A stretch of DNA of 54,667 nt from a bacterium (lineage in GTDB: Bacteria > Hydrothermota > DG-26 > JAUXAN01). The position numbers and the translations under genes were made by a program. How positions within the stretch are numbered: position 1 is the first letter of the stretch; every line of letters begins with the position of its first letter. Location of the stretch: assembly GCA_030619885.1 (NCBI GenBank), contig JAUXAN010000013.1, forward strand, positions 1 to 54,667. The letters run 5' to 3'. The notes under the pieces are model-generated. The model ran no database searches, had not been told where the DNA came from, and saw nothing but the letters and a program-made list of their open reading frames with translations. Shown in pieces: positions 7,422 to 14,886 of this stretch.

Positions 7422-8450
7422 TCAAAGTATCAACATCGCATCACCATAACTGTAAAATCTATACCTTTTCTCTATTGCTTCTTTATAAGATTCTAAAATC
7501 AATTCTCTTGTTGCAAAAGCACTGACGAGCAAAAATGGTGTCGAGCGTGGAAGGTGAAAGTTGGTAATTAACGCATCAACAATCTTGAACTCGTATGGTG
7601 GATATATGAACTTTTCTGTCCATCCCCTTTTAGTTCCTATTCCCCATTTTCTATCTATCAGTTTGATCGCTGTTTCAATTGCTCTTACACTACTCGTTCC
7701 TACAGCGAACACCCTCTCCTTTTCCCTCTTTGCATTATTTATAAGATAGGCGGTATCTTCATCTATTTCAAAATACTCTTTATCCATCTTATGATTTCCT
7801 ATGGTTTTGGATTTTATCGGTTTGAATGTTCCAAGACCTATATGAAGCAGGATGGTGACTGTTTTCGCTTTTTCATTAATTTTTTTAATTATATCTTCTG
7901 TAAAATGAAGTCCTGCTGTAGGTGCAGCAATTGCCCCCCGTTGTTTTGCATACACTGTCTGATAATAGATTTTATCCTCCTCTTCTGCTACCCTTTTAAT
8001 ATATGGAGGTAGGGGTGTGGTGCCAATTCGGTCAACTGTAGCATCGAAGTTACCTTCATAATTAAATTTGACCAGATAATTTCCACTATCTTCTCTACCC
8101 ACTATCTCTCCATCAATATTTTCAAAAATGATTTTTGTTCCAATTTTCACCATTTTGTGTGGTTTAATTAAAACAGTCCATATATCCCGTTCAACCTTCC
8201 TTACGAGCAGCAGTTCAACCTTACCCCCCGTCTCCTTCTTTCCAAAGAGTCTCGCAGGGAAAACTTTTGTTTCGTTCATAACGAGCACATCATTGCTTTT
8301 GAAATATTCTACTATATCTTTGAATCTTCTATGCTCAATCTTTTTTGTCTTTCTGTGCAGAACTAAAAGTCTTGCTTCTTCTCTTCTTTCAAGAGGATAT
8401 TGTGCAATGAGTTCTTGTGGAAGGGAAAAATCAAAATCTGACAGAATCAC
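7422..8450 (-). CDS. queA: S-adenosylmethionine:tRNA ribosyltransferase-isomerase
   Basis: Transfers the ribosyl part of SAM to 7-aminomethyl-7-deazaguanine at tRNA position 34 in queuosine synthesis; cytoplasmic. At 342 residues it is full length. Family motifs are seen in order: FDFSLPQELIAQYPLERREE at the N-terminus, NDVLVMNETKVFPARLFGKK near residue 52, AAPTAGLHFT near residue 174, and the C-terminal NFHLPRSTPFLLVSAFA. Its start overlaps the stop of the small membrane protein by four bases (ATGA), so it is the last gene of ruvA-ruvB-small protein-queA, a common bacterial arrangement. Confidence 0.96.
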   Translation of the reverse strand: MILSDFDFSLPQELIAQYPLERREEARLLVLHRKTKKIEHRRFKDIVEYFKSNDVLVMNETKVFPARLFGKKETGGKVELLLVRKVERDIWTVLIKPHKMVKIGTKIIFENIDGEIVGREDSGNYLVKFNYEGNFDATVDRIGTTPLPPYIKRVAEEEDKIYYQTVYAKQRGAIAAPTAGLHFTEDIIKKINEKAKTVTILLHIGLGTFKPIKSKTIGNHKMDKEYFEIDEDTAYLINNAKREKERVFAVGTSSVRAIETAIKLIDRKWGIGTKRGWTEKFIYPPYEFKIVDALITNFHLPRSTPFLLVSAFATRELILESYKEAIEKRYRFYSYGDAMLIL

Positions 8451-8662
8451 TTTTTGAATATGAGATTTAAAATTATCGTTACCAAAATTGACAAAAGGAT
8501 GCAGGTAGCAAGAGGAAAGAAAAAGACAAAGTTTCTCTTTTTTACCACTATATCTAATGGTAATCTCCTAAGGAGCTGAAGTCTATGTAGAACATAGAGA
8601 AGGAGCCCGCATAGTGTGGTGATTATACCTAAAATAATGATTACTTTTATAAAAATATCCAT
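8447..8662 (-). CDS. DUF2905-like small membrane protein
   Basis: A 71-residue protein with two membrane helices (about residues 4-24 and 46-68). The central motif RLPLDIVVKKRNFVFFFPLA corresponds to the conserved GrlPGDi...yfPl core of DUF2905, a family usually found next to ruvAB and queA, which is exactly this context. The start at 8662 is preferred because it begins just after the ruvB stop; the longer frame from 8686 would run through the end of ruvB. Function unknown. Confidence 0.8.
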   Translation of the reverse strand: MDIFIKVIIILGIITTLCGLLLYVLHRLQLLRRLPLDIVVKKRNFVFFFPLATCILLSILVTIILNLIFKK

Positions 8663-8663
8663 T

Positions 8664-9668
8664 TTAAAACAAAGATTTCTGCCCAATCTTTACTCCAAAA
8701 TGGTCGTGAGCAATTGAGGTAGTTTCTCGCCCTCTCGGGGTCCTACGTATAAATCCTTCCTGGATCAGATACGGTTCGTATACTTCTTCAATAGTATCGG
8801 GCTCCTCACCAACTGCCACAGAGAGGGTTTTCAGACCAACAGGCCCACCACCAAATTTGTCGATTATCGTTTTGAGTATGATCTTATCCATCTCATCGAG
8901 ACCTTTCTGGTCTACATCGAGCATACGCAGGGCATACTCTGTTATCTCCATTGTTATTTTGCCCTCACCTTTTACCTGCGCATAATCTCTGACTCTTCTC
9001 AAAAGTCTGTTCGCTACCCGTGGTGTAGCTCGTGAACGATTTGCAATTTCATGCCCACCATCTTTGTCTATTTCTATTTTCAATATCTTGGCAGACCTCA
9101 TTATAATCTCGTGTAGGTTCTCTACTGGATAATATCCGATCCGACATACCATCCCGAATCTACCACGCATCGGCGAGGTCAAGAGTCCTGCCCTCGTAGT
9201 TGCCCCTATGAGAGTGAAGGGGACGAGATTCAGCCGCACTGACCTTGCACTCGGTCCCTTATCGAGCATAATATCCAAATGGAGGTCTTCCATCGCAGGA
9301 TAAAGATATTCCTCAACTGCCCTGTTCATACGATGAATCTCATCTATAAAGAGAACCTCTTTCTTATTTAGATTGGTAAGAATCCCTGCAAGGTCTCCCG
9401 GCTTTTCTAAGATTGGTCCTGTGGTAGATTTTATATCCACATCCATCTCTTTGGCAACTATATTTGCCAGTGTAGTCTTCCCAAGTCCAGGAGGTCCACA
9501 GAAGAGAATATGGTCGAGTGGTTCGTCTCGTTCTTTCGCTGCCTGAATGAAAACTTTTAAATTCTCCTTTAATTTCTGTTGCCCGATGAATTCGGAAAGT
9601 TTAGAAGGGCGGAGTGTTCTATCAAATTCAATCTCATCTTCATACCTCAATGGTGTGGTAACCCGCAT
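8664..9668 (-). CDS. ruvB: Holliday junction DNA helicase RuvB
   Basis: ATP-driven branch-migration motor working with RuvA. 334 residues, family-typical. Walker [12 protein letters not shown] near residue 60, Walker [12 protein letters not shown] near residue 106, sensor 1 IGATTRAG near residue 155, arginine finger segment RGRFGMVCR near residue 170, and C-terminal winged helix ending with the usual RTPRGRETT. It begins two bases after ruvA. No ruvC is visible in this window, though it is often beside ruvAB. Confidence 0.97.
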   Translation of the reverse strand: MRVTTPLRYEDEIEFDRTLRPSKLSEFIGQQKLKENLKVFIQAAKERDEPLDHILFCGPPGLGKTTLANIVAKEMDVDIKSTTGPILEKPGDLAGILTNLNKKEVLFIDEIHRMNRAVEEYLYPAMEDLHLDIMLDKGPSARSVRLNLVPFTLIGATTRAGLLTSPMRGRFGMVCRIGYYPVENLHEIIMRSAKILKIEIDKDGGHEIANRSRATPRVANRLLRRVRDYAQVKGEGKITMEITEYALRMLDVDQKGLDEMDKIILKTIIDKFGGGPVGLKTLSVAVGEEPDTIEEVYEPYLIQEGFIRRTPRGRETTSIAHDHFGVKIGQKSLF

Positions 9669-9670
9669 CT

Positions 9671-10246
9671 CTACCTCTCCACAAAACCCTTCGGAAGTGT
9701 CAATGATTTTTTGATCAATTCTTCAAGGGTTGCATCTTTACCTAAAAGCCTGGATGCCTCTTTCACAGCTTTTGATGCCTCTTCCCGTCTATATCCGAGT
9801 GTGAGCAGAGCCGATATCGCCTCAGTGTATGGAGTCTTCGGTTTTCCCTTCAAAATTAACTTGCCTTTTAACTCGAGCACGACCCTCGATGCTGTTTTTC
9901 TACCCACCCCTTTCGCCGCACAGATTCTGTCAACATCCCCAGAGGATACGGCATCATTGAACTCATCGATTGACATAGAAGAAATTATCCCAAGAGCGGT
10001 CTTTAATCCAACACCTGATACAGATATTAACAGTTCAAATAATTCTTTTTCTTCAGGTGTTGAAAAGCCATAAAGTTCCAATCGGTCATCATGAAGGGCA
10101 AGGTGGATATAGAGCATCTCCTCTTCCGCTGTCAATTTTTCATAAGTTGACAGCGGTATCTTTATCGAGTATCCAACACCGCCCACATCGAGCGTCACAG
10201 CCGTTGGTCTTTTCTCCACAACCTTGCCTTTGATATACGAGAACAT
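9671..10246 (-). CDS. ruvA: Holliday junction DNA helicase subunit RuvA
   Basis: Binds four-way junctions and loads RuvB. 191 residues: an N-terminal OB fold ([20 protein letters not shown]), a helix-hairpin-helix region with [17 protein letters not shown] near residue 73 and [20 protein letters not shown] near residue 108, and a C-terminal RuvB-binding domain ([19 protein letters not shown]). First gene of the operon. TATAAT on the minus strand at 10262-10257 puts +1 about four bases before the ATG, again a near-leaderless unit, although the -35 box is poorly placed. Confidence 0.96.
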   Translation of the reverse strand: MFSYIKGKVVEKRPTAVTLDVGGVGYSIKIPLSTYEKLTAEEEMLYIHLALHDDRLELYGFSTPEEKELFELLISVSGVGLKTALGIISSMSIDEFNDAVSSGDVDRICAAKGVGRKTASRVVLELKGKLILKGKPKTPYTEAISALLTLGYRREEASKAVKEASRLLGKDATLEELIKKSLTLPKGFVER

Positions 10247-10309
10247 ATATTTTTAGATTATAAAAAACAGAGTCAAGGTCAAGTAAAATCTTGCCTTCGG
10301 CAAAATGCT

Positions 10310-10360
10310 TTAAGCAGTAGGTCGGGTTTCCCATACGGGTCGTATGACCATACCCGACAT
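10310..10360 (+). repeat. Hairpin repeat carrying a nested 18-bp palindrome
   Basis: GTCGGGTTTCC and ATACCCGAC form inverted arms, and between them lies CATACGGGTCGTATGACC (10332-10349). The same outer repeat at 6471 has different filling, so the palindrome appears to be an insertion. The rest of 10247-10498 is AT-rich with no gene; TTGACA at 10456-10461 with TATGGT at 10479-10484 is the probable rsfS promoter. Confidence 0.65.
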
Positions 10361-10498
10361 TACTCTTGCCAGTTATTGCGAGCCCCCTATTAAATTCCTA
10401 TCCGTCAAGAAAAAAAGGAAAAACCCCTTCCACCTAACAATTCAAATATTTTCTCTTGACATTTTTGCGAACTTTAATATGGTTTGGATTCAGGGAGG

Positions 10499-10855
10499 AT
10501 GACAGAGACGGAAATCTCACCAGAGAAGTTAGCAGATATTATAGGTAAGAGTGTTTTGAGTACGAAGGGAGAGGAGGTTTTTATCCTCGATATGAGAGAG
10601 ATTTCCACTGTGACAGATTTTTTTGTGATATGTAGTGGCAGCTCGGATATCCATACAAGAGCCATCTCTGACAGAGTCGTTGAGGCAATGGAGAAGATAG
10701 ATATGAGACCATGGCATATAGAAGGTTATGACTATGGACACTGGATATTACTCGATTATGTGGATGTTGTGATTAACATATTTTATTATAAAACACGCGA
10801 GTTTTATAGACTGGAAAAACTATGGGGCGATGCCCCTATGAAGAAATTAACTTAA
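10499..10855 (+). CDS. rsfS: Ribosome silencing factor RsfS (Iojap/YbeB)
   Basis: Binds ribosomal protein L14 and blocks subunit joining when nutrients are short. 118 residues from ATG 10499. Family motifs: DMREISTVTDFFVICSG near residue 31, HTRAISDRVVEAM near residue 56, PWHIEGYDYGHWILLDY near residue 75, and the end FYRLEKLWGDAP. The upstream TTG at 10484 is an alternative start. GGGAGG directly abuts the ATG, too close to act as a normal Shine-Dalgarno, and the predicted +1 is about eight bases upstream, so initiation is probably near-leaderless. Confidence 0.93.
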   Translation: MTETEISPEKLADIIGKSVLSTKGEEVFILDMREISTVTDFFVICSGSSDIHTRAISDRVVEAMEKIDMRPWHIEGYDYGHWILLDYVDVVINIFYYKTREFYRLEKLWGDAPMKKLT

Positions 10856-10861
10856 ATAATA

Positions 10862-11135
10862 TGTGAAAACACCCATACGGGTCGTATGACCAAATGACAC
10901 CCAAACTACCGAAATATCAAGGGATTATAAAAACTATGATTGAAACAATAGACACTGATTTACACTGATGGCCACAGATTATAAAAAGAATATTCAATCA
11001 GTGAATATCTGTACATTCCATACGGTCACAGACCCGTATGGGATGCTGTGCAACGGATCTTGAGATGTTAATCTGTGTCTAATATACTTCTTGTCTTTCA
11101 GTGATTTTCGGTGTTTAATGTATAATCTGGGATTA
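10862..11135 (+). repeat. Composite repeat region upstream of argS
   Basis: Left: GAAAACACC then CATACGGGTCGTATGACC (10874-10891) then AAATGACACC; the same outer repeat at 14701 lacks the palindrome. Middle: blocks of ACTGATTTACACTGATG and CAATCAGTGAATATCTG, then CCATACGG at 11018-11025 and CCCGTATGGG at 11033-11042 followed by ATGCTGTGCAACGGATC. Right: CAGTGATTTTCGGTGTTTAA and TATAATCTGGGAT (11100-11133), shared with 14836-14865. No gene in 10856-11140. Confidence 0.7.
11121..11126 (+). promoter_or_regulatory. TATAAT box within repeat end, upstream of argS
   Basis: A perfect TATAAT lies in the right end of a dispersed repeat. No good -35 is seen at 17 bases. Predicted +1 near 11133 leaves an eight-base leader before the argS GTG start, with no Shine-Dalgarno. 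An identical box in the same repeat stands upstream of the gene at 14887. Confidence 0.45.
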
Positions 11136-11140
11136 ACCGA

Positions 11141-12742
11141 GTGATTAAAAAATATATAAAAGACAGGGTCAAAGAGACAGTCAAACAACTCTACAGAATA
11201 GAGCGAGAAGTAGACCTTACGATAAATGAAAAGTTTGGTGATTTTTCAACGAATGTAGCTTTTTCTATCGCAAAGGAGATGAAAAAATCACCCCAGGAAG
11301 TTGCACAGGAGATAGCCTCAAAGATAGAAAAAGACAAAAAATTTGCCAAGATTGAAGTCGGCGGCAATGGATTTTTGAATTTCTTTGTTGACAGGCGACT
11401 ACTGGCATTGGAAGTTGAGGAAATTTTGAAAATGGGTGACGCTTACGGGAAAAGCGATGTTGGAGAGAAAGAAAGGGTTTTGATTGAATATGTGAGCGCA
11501 AACCCAACAGGACCACTTGTGGTTGTCAACGCCAGAGCAGCAGCAATTGGCGATTCTTTAATTAGAATATTGAATTTTGCAGGGTTTGAAGCGGTTTCAG
11601 AGTTCTATGTTAATGACAGCGGACATCAGATAGATCTTTTGGAACAATCTGTAAGAACACGGTATAGAGAACTATCGGGTGAGAGAGTTCAATTCCCCCA
11701 GAATGGATACCATGGTAATTATATAAAAGCCATTGCTAAAGAGCTATTGGATAAAAAAATAGAGGAATTCAGAACATACCCTGTAAAAAAAATTGTTAGA
11801 GAACAACGCACTACCCTTGAGAGATTTAATGTAAGGTTCGATAGTTGGGTATATGAAAGCAAGATAAGGGACAGCACATTGATAAACGAAGTGAAGACAA
11901 AATTGAAATCGAGGGATATGATATACGAAAAAGATGGCGCGGTATGGATTCGATCCTCAAAGTTTGGAGATGAAAAAGATAGGGTGCTTGTGAAGAGTAA
12001 TGGAGAATTTACATATATATTACCGGATCTTGCGTACCACCTCAACAAATTTTCGAGGGGGTTTGAAAGACTCATCAATATCTTAGGTCCTGAACACCAT
12101 GGGTATATTGGACGAATGAAAGCAGGACTCGAGGCACTTGGCTATCCCCCAGAAAATCTGGTCATTCTCATAGCACAGCAGGTCAATCTGATAAAAGAAG
12201 GGAAGAAAATATTTATGTCCAAAAGGGAAGGTGAGTTCATACCCATGGATGAACTCTTAGATGAGGTTGGAACAGATGCAACCAGGTTCCTCTTTCTTTT
12301 GAGAAAAATCTCTTCCCATCTCGATTTTGATATCGATCTGGCGAAGAAGACCGCAGAAGAGAATCCAGTTTACTATGTCCAGTATGCACATGCAAGAATT
12401 TGCAGCATAGTCGTGTTTGCAAAAAAAATGGGGGTCGCTGTTGAGCAGATAGGTTCCGCCGAGATGAGTTTACTGAATGAAGAAAAAGAGTATGGACTCA
12501 TTAAGCAACTTGTAACATTTCCTGATATTGTGGAAGGGGCAGCATCGAATTTAGAACCCCATAGAGTTCCATTTTATCTAATCGATCTGGCAACGACTTT
12601 TCACAATTTCTATCAAAGATACAGAGTTGTCCAGGACGACCAAAATTTGACTCTGACGAGATTGGCACTTGTGGAAGCTACAAGGACTGTTTTGAAAAAT
12701 GGATTGAATTTAATTGGGGTATCTGCACCAGAACAGATGTAA
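11141..12742 (+). CDS. argS: Arginyl-tRNA synthetase with divergent HIGH motif
   Basis: Charges tRNA-Arg; class I synthetase, cytoplasmic. 533 residues, in the family range. It has the N-terminal additive domain (INEKFGDFSTNVAFSIAKEM), the active-site segment NPTGPLVVVNARAAAIGD near residue 122, VNDSGHQI near residue 160, GPEHHGYIGRMKAGLEALGY near residue 313, the KMSKS equivalent IFMSKREGEFI near residue 357, and the anticodon-binding domain (YAHARICSIV and a C-terminal DALR-type region). The HIGH signature, normally HVGHGR after NPTGPL, reads VVVNAR here. The rest is intact, so it is probably active or a known lineage variant. GTG start. Confidence 0.93.
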   Translation: MIKKYIKDRVKETVKQLYRIEREVDLTINEKFGDFSTNVAFSIAKEMKKSPQEVAQEIASKIEKDKKFAKIEVGGNGFLNFFVDRRLLALEVEEILKMGDAYGKSDVGEKERVLIEYVSANPTGPLVVVNARAAAIGDSLIRILNFAGFEAVSEFYVNDSGHQIDLLEQSVRTRYRELSGERVQFPQNGYHGNYIKAIAKELLDKKIEEFRTYPVKKIVREQRTTLERFNVRFDSWVYESKIRDSTLINEVKTKLKSRDMIYEKDGAVWIRSSKFGDEKDRVLVKSNGEFTYILPDLAYHLNKFSRGFERLINILGPEHHGYIGRMKAGLEALGYPPENLVILIAQQVNLIKEGKKIFMSKREGEFIPMDELLDEVGTDATRFLFLLRKISSHLDFDIDLAKKTAEENPVYYVQYAHARICSIVVFAKKMGVAVEQIGSAEMSLLNEEKEYGLIKQLVTFPDIVEGAASNLEPHRVPFYLIDLATTFHNFYQRYRVVQDDQNLTLTRLALVEATRTVLKNGLNLIGVSAPEQM

Positions 12743-13095
12743 ACGCCTTTTTAAATTGTCGGGAAAGGAGACCCACGAATTACACGAATACACACAAATA
12801 ATATAAAAAATTCTCAAAAAGAAGAATGAATTGTAATTCAGACACTGATTACAGTCCACGGATTGCACGGATTTTAATAGATTATCAGAACACCACCCCG
12901 CACATAACTTATGTGCGGGGAGAATGAGAAGGCCAGAGATCAGAATATCAGAACCTGTGTTTATTCTTACCCAGACGTGCGAATAGGTGCGAATAGGGTC
13001 GCGTCTTGACCCTAAAATGAACCCTAATTAATCCGTCCATTCCATACGGATGCTGTGCAACGGATCCTAAGATGAAATCAGTGGTTTGTTTTCTC
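12743..13095 (+). repeat. Gene-free stretch of short repeats
   Basis: No gene. Contains CACGGATTGCACGGATTT-type blocks also seen beside the GxxExxY copy at 49.4-49.9 kb, a perfect hairpin CCCCGCACATA/TATGTGCGGGG at 12896-12920 without a T-tract, and CCATACGG at 13042-13049 followed by ATGCTGTGCAACGGATC, the same phrase as at 11043. Confidence 0.6.
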
Positions 13096-13126
13096 TTGAC
13101 ATTACAGTCTGCTTTTCCATTATTAT
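13096..13126 (+). promoter_or_regulatory. Probable promoter of tRNA-His/tRNA-Lys
   Basis: TTGACA at 13096-13101 and TATTAT at 13121-13126, spacing 19, twelve bases before the mature tRNA-His 5' end. Confidence 0.5.
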
Positions 13127-13137
13127 ACCAATGTGAT

Positions 13138-13212
13138 GGTGAGCGTAGCTCAATTGGTTAGAGCGCTGGACTGTGGCTCCAGTGGTTGGGGGTTCAAGTC
13201 CCCTCGTTCACC
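13138..13212 (+). tRNA. tRNA-His (GTG anticodon)
   Basis: Acceptor GTGAGCG pairs with CGTTCAC (one G-T), with an extra encoded G at -1 opposite discriminator C, the histidine identity element. D-arm AGCTCAATTGGTT, anticodon stem CTGGA/TCCAG with loop CTGTGGC (anticodon GTG), T-arm GGGGG-TTCAAGT-CCCCT. CCA is not encoded. Confidence 0.95.
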
Positions 13213-13225
13213 CCGTTTAGATAGT

Positions 13226-13281
13226 GAACCCCGTAGGATAACAAATGTCCAACGAGGTAAACATCTATCGGGGTTCACCCA
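13226..13281 (+). repeat. Inverted repeat between the two tRNAs
   Basis: GTGAACCCCG and CGGGGTTCAC flank about 35 bases. The arms resemble the 3' end of tRNA-His, so this may be a processing hairpin or a repeat insertion; no function can be assigned. Confidence 0.4.
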
Positions 13282-13282
13282 T

Positions 13283-13356
13283 GCACCGCTAGCTCAACTA
13301 GGCAGAGCAACGGATTCTTAATCCGTAGGCTGCAGGTTCGATTCCTGCGCGGTGCA
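13283..13356 (+). tRNA. tRNA-Lys (CTT anticodon)
   Basis: Acceptor GCACCGC pairs perfectly with GCGGTGC, discriminator A. D-arm AGCTCAACTAGGCAGAGCA, anticodon stem ACGGA/TCCGT with loop TTCTTAA (anticodon CTT), T-arm GCAGG-TTCGATT-CCTGC. CCA is not encoded. Follows tRNA-His by 70 bases and is probably on the same transcript. Confidence 0.95.
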
Positions 13357-13377
13357 CTGCTTGGTTACATAGCTAAT

Positions 13378-13563
13378 ATGTTTTTTAAGAAAAAGAAGAA
13401 AGTGAAGAAAATTAGTTTTACTCAGATGTGTTATACTAATAGTATCTGCATAGAAGCAGTTGTAAATACATTAGTGAAAAAGGGAGTATGTAAAAGAGAA
13501 GAAGTTTTGGAAGAGGTGAAACGACTCACCCATATCGCAAAGGAAGGGAAAGAAGGAGGTTAA
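13378..13563 (+). CDS. Small basic helical protein of unknown function
   Basis: A 61-residue protein with a very basic start (MFFKKKKKVKKIS) followed by a predicted two-helix unit (MCYTNSICIEAVVNTLVKKG and VCKREEVLEEVKRLTHIA). I recognise no family. Support comes from its position: it begins 20 bases after tRNA-Lys and ends one base before the next gene, whose ribosome binding site lies in its last codons, so the two are almost certainly translated from one message. No Shine-Dalgarno is evident for its own ATG. Confidence 0.55.
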   Translation: MFFKKKKKVKKISFTQMCYTNSICIEAVVNTLVKKGVCKREEVLEEVKRLTHIAKEGKEGG

Positions 13564-13564
13564 G

Positions 13565-14686
13565 ATGGCACATGCATATACACCAGGACTCCGAGTTACC
13601 GAAAAGACCAGAATTGTGAAAGAGAGAAAACTCCCTCTACCCGGTGATGTTATGGTCAAAATAGGTGATACAGTTAAAGCAGAGGATGTAGTCGCTTGCA
13701 CATGCCTTCCAGGAAATGTGCAAACTGTCAATGTAGCAGGACTTTTAGGCACACTCCCAGAAGATGTACGAGATTGTATGTTGAAAAAAGAGGGAGAAAC
13801 CATCAAGAAGAACGAGGTGATTGCAGAAACGAAAGGGTTTTTGGGTCTCTTTAAATCCCGTGTCCAGTCTCCGACGAATGGGAGTATAGAGAGTATTTCA
13901 AATGTAACTGGACAGGTTATTCTGCGTGAGCCACCCGAACCTGTCGAAGTCTTTGCTTATATAGATGGAAAGGTAGTAAAGATATTCGAGAAAGAAGGAG
14001 TCGCCATTGAGACCTATGCTGCATTTATTCAAGGCATTTTCGGGATTGGAGGCGAAACGTATGGAGATATAAAAAGGGTCGTTGAAGATGAAGCCAGTAT
14101 CTTGACATCCAAAGAGATAGATAAAAACTGCAAAGATAAAATTTTAATCGGTGGTTCATTGGCAACATCGGATGGGTTGAAGAAATCTATCGAAGTTGGG
14201 GCAAAGGGTATTGTGGTGGGCGGTATAGCAGATAGAGATCTGAGAGACTTTTTAGGATATGATATCGGTGTTGCAATAACTGGTTCAGAAACTATAGGGT
14301 TAACACTCGTTATAACGGAAGGATTTGGAAAGATGAGAATGGCTCGCAAGACTTTCAACCTTTTAACCATGCATGAAGGTAAAAAAGCATCGATAAATGG
14401 CGCTACACAGATAAGAGCCGGTGTGATAAGACCTGAAGTTGTGGTTCCTATTAAAGAAGCAAAAATAGAGAAAGAGAAAATAAGAACAAAAACAGGTCTT
14501 GTAGTTGGCAGCCCGATAAGAATAATCAGAGAACCCTTCTTTGGTGAATTGGGCAAGGTAGTTGCCCTTCCGTCTGAACTTCAAAAAATAGAGACTGAGG
14601 CAAAAGTGAGAATCCTTGAGGTAGAACTCGAAAATGGAAAACATGTAACCCTGCCGAGAGCCAATGTTGAGATGATTGAAAAATAA
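13565..14686 (+). CDS. Conserved hypothetical protein with barrel-sandwich and KOW-like ends
   Basis: A 373-residue soluble protein. The first ~130 residues repeat a lipoyl/biotin-like or RnfC-like pattern: KLPLPGDVMVKIGDTVKAED, then VQSPTNGSIESISNVTGQV near residue 100. The middle has two Gly-rich segments resembling a Rossmann-type or DUF core (LIGGSLATSDGL near residue 196, GAKGIVVGGIADRDL near residue 216). The end has SPIRIIREPFFGELGKVVAL near residue 318, which resembles a KOW or Tudor-like strand pair. A strong AAGGAGG precedes the ATG. Enzymatic function cannot be named; the single-residue-hydrophobic, domain-repeat layout suggests a scaffolding or carrier role. Paired with the small gene before it. 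Confidence 0.6.
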   Translation: MAHAYTPGLRVTEKTRIVKERKLPLPGDVMVKIGDTVKAEDVVACTCLPGNVQTVNVAGLLGTLPEDVRDCMLKKEGETIKKNEVIAETKGFLGLFKSRVQSPTNGSIESISNVTGQVILREPPEPVEVFAYIDGKVVKIFEKEGVAIETYAAFIQGIFGIGGETYGDIKRVVEDEASILTSKEIDKNCKDKILIGGSLATSDGLKKSIEVGAKGIVVGGIADRDLRDFLGYDIGVAITGSETIGLTLVITEGFGKMRMARKTFNLLTMHEGKKASINGATQIRAGVIRPEVVVPIKEAKIEKEKIRTKTGLVVGSPIRIIREPFFGELGKVVALPSELQKIETEAKVRILEVELENGKHVTLPRANVEMIEK

Positions 14687-14698
14687 CCCCAAATAATG

Positions 14699-14866
14699 CT
14701 TGAAAACACCGAATGACACCGAAATTGCCGAAATACCAGGTCTATACGGATCTGAACGGAAAATTATAAAAATGGCATTTTATTTTTTAGGTGAAATTTT
14801 TTCCTTTGTATTTCCTTTTATTTCAGTGTTTTCAGTGATTTTCGGTGTTTAATGTATAATCTGGGA
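14699..14866 (+). repeat. Dispersed repeat with TATAAT at its right end
   Basis: Left end TGAAAACACCGAATGACACC, with the empty site that is filled by a palindrome at 10862-10905. Right end CAGTGATTTTCGGTGTTTAA followed by TGTATAATCTGGGAT (to about 14865), identical to 11101-11133. The two ends are inverted relatives (ACACCGAA versus TTCGGTGT). The TATAAT at 14855-14860 is a candidate -10 for the following gene. Confidence 0.65.
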
Positions 14867-14886
14867 TAATCACATATAGAAAAACT

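Noticed and set aside
12896-12920. Terminator for argS
   Set aside because: The CCCCGCACATA/TATGTGCGGGG stem is perfect but is followed by AGAATGAGAAGG instead of a T run and lies 150 bases downstream.
13133-13321. Plus-strand frame of 62 codons across tRNA-His and tRNA-Lys
   Set aside because: It consists of translated tRNA sequence (SVAQLVRALDCGSSGW is a typical tRNA-derived artefact).
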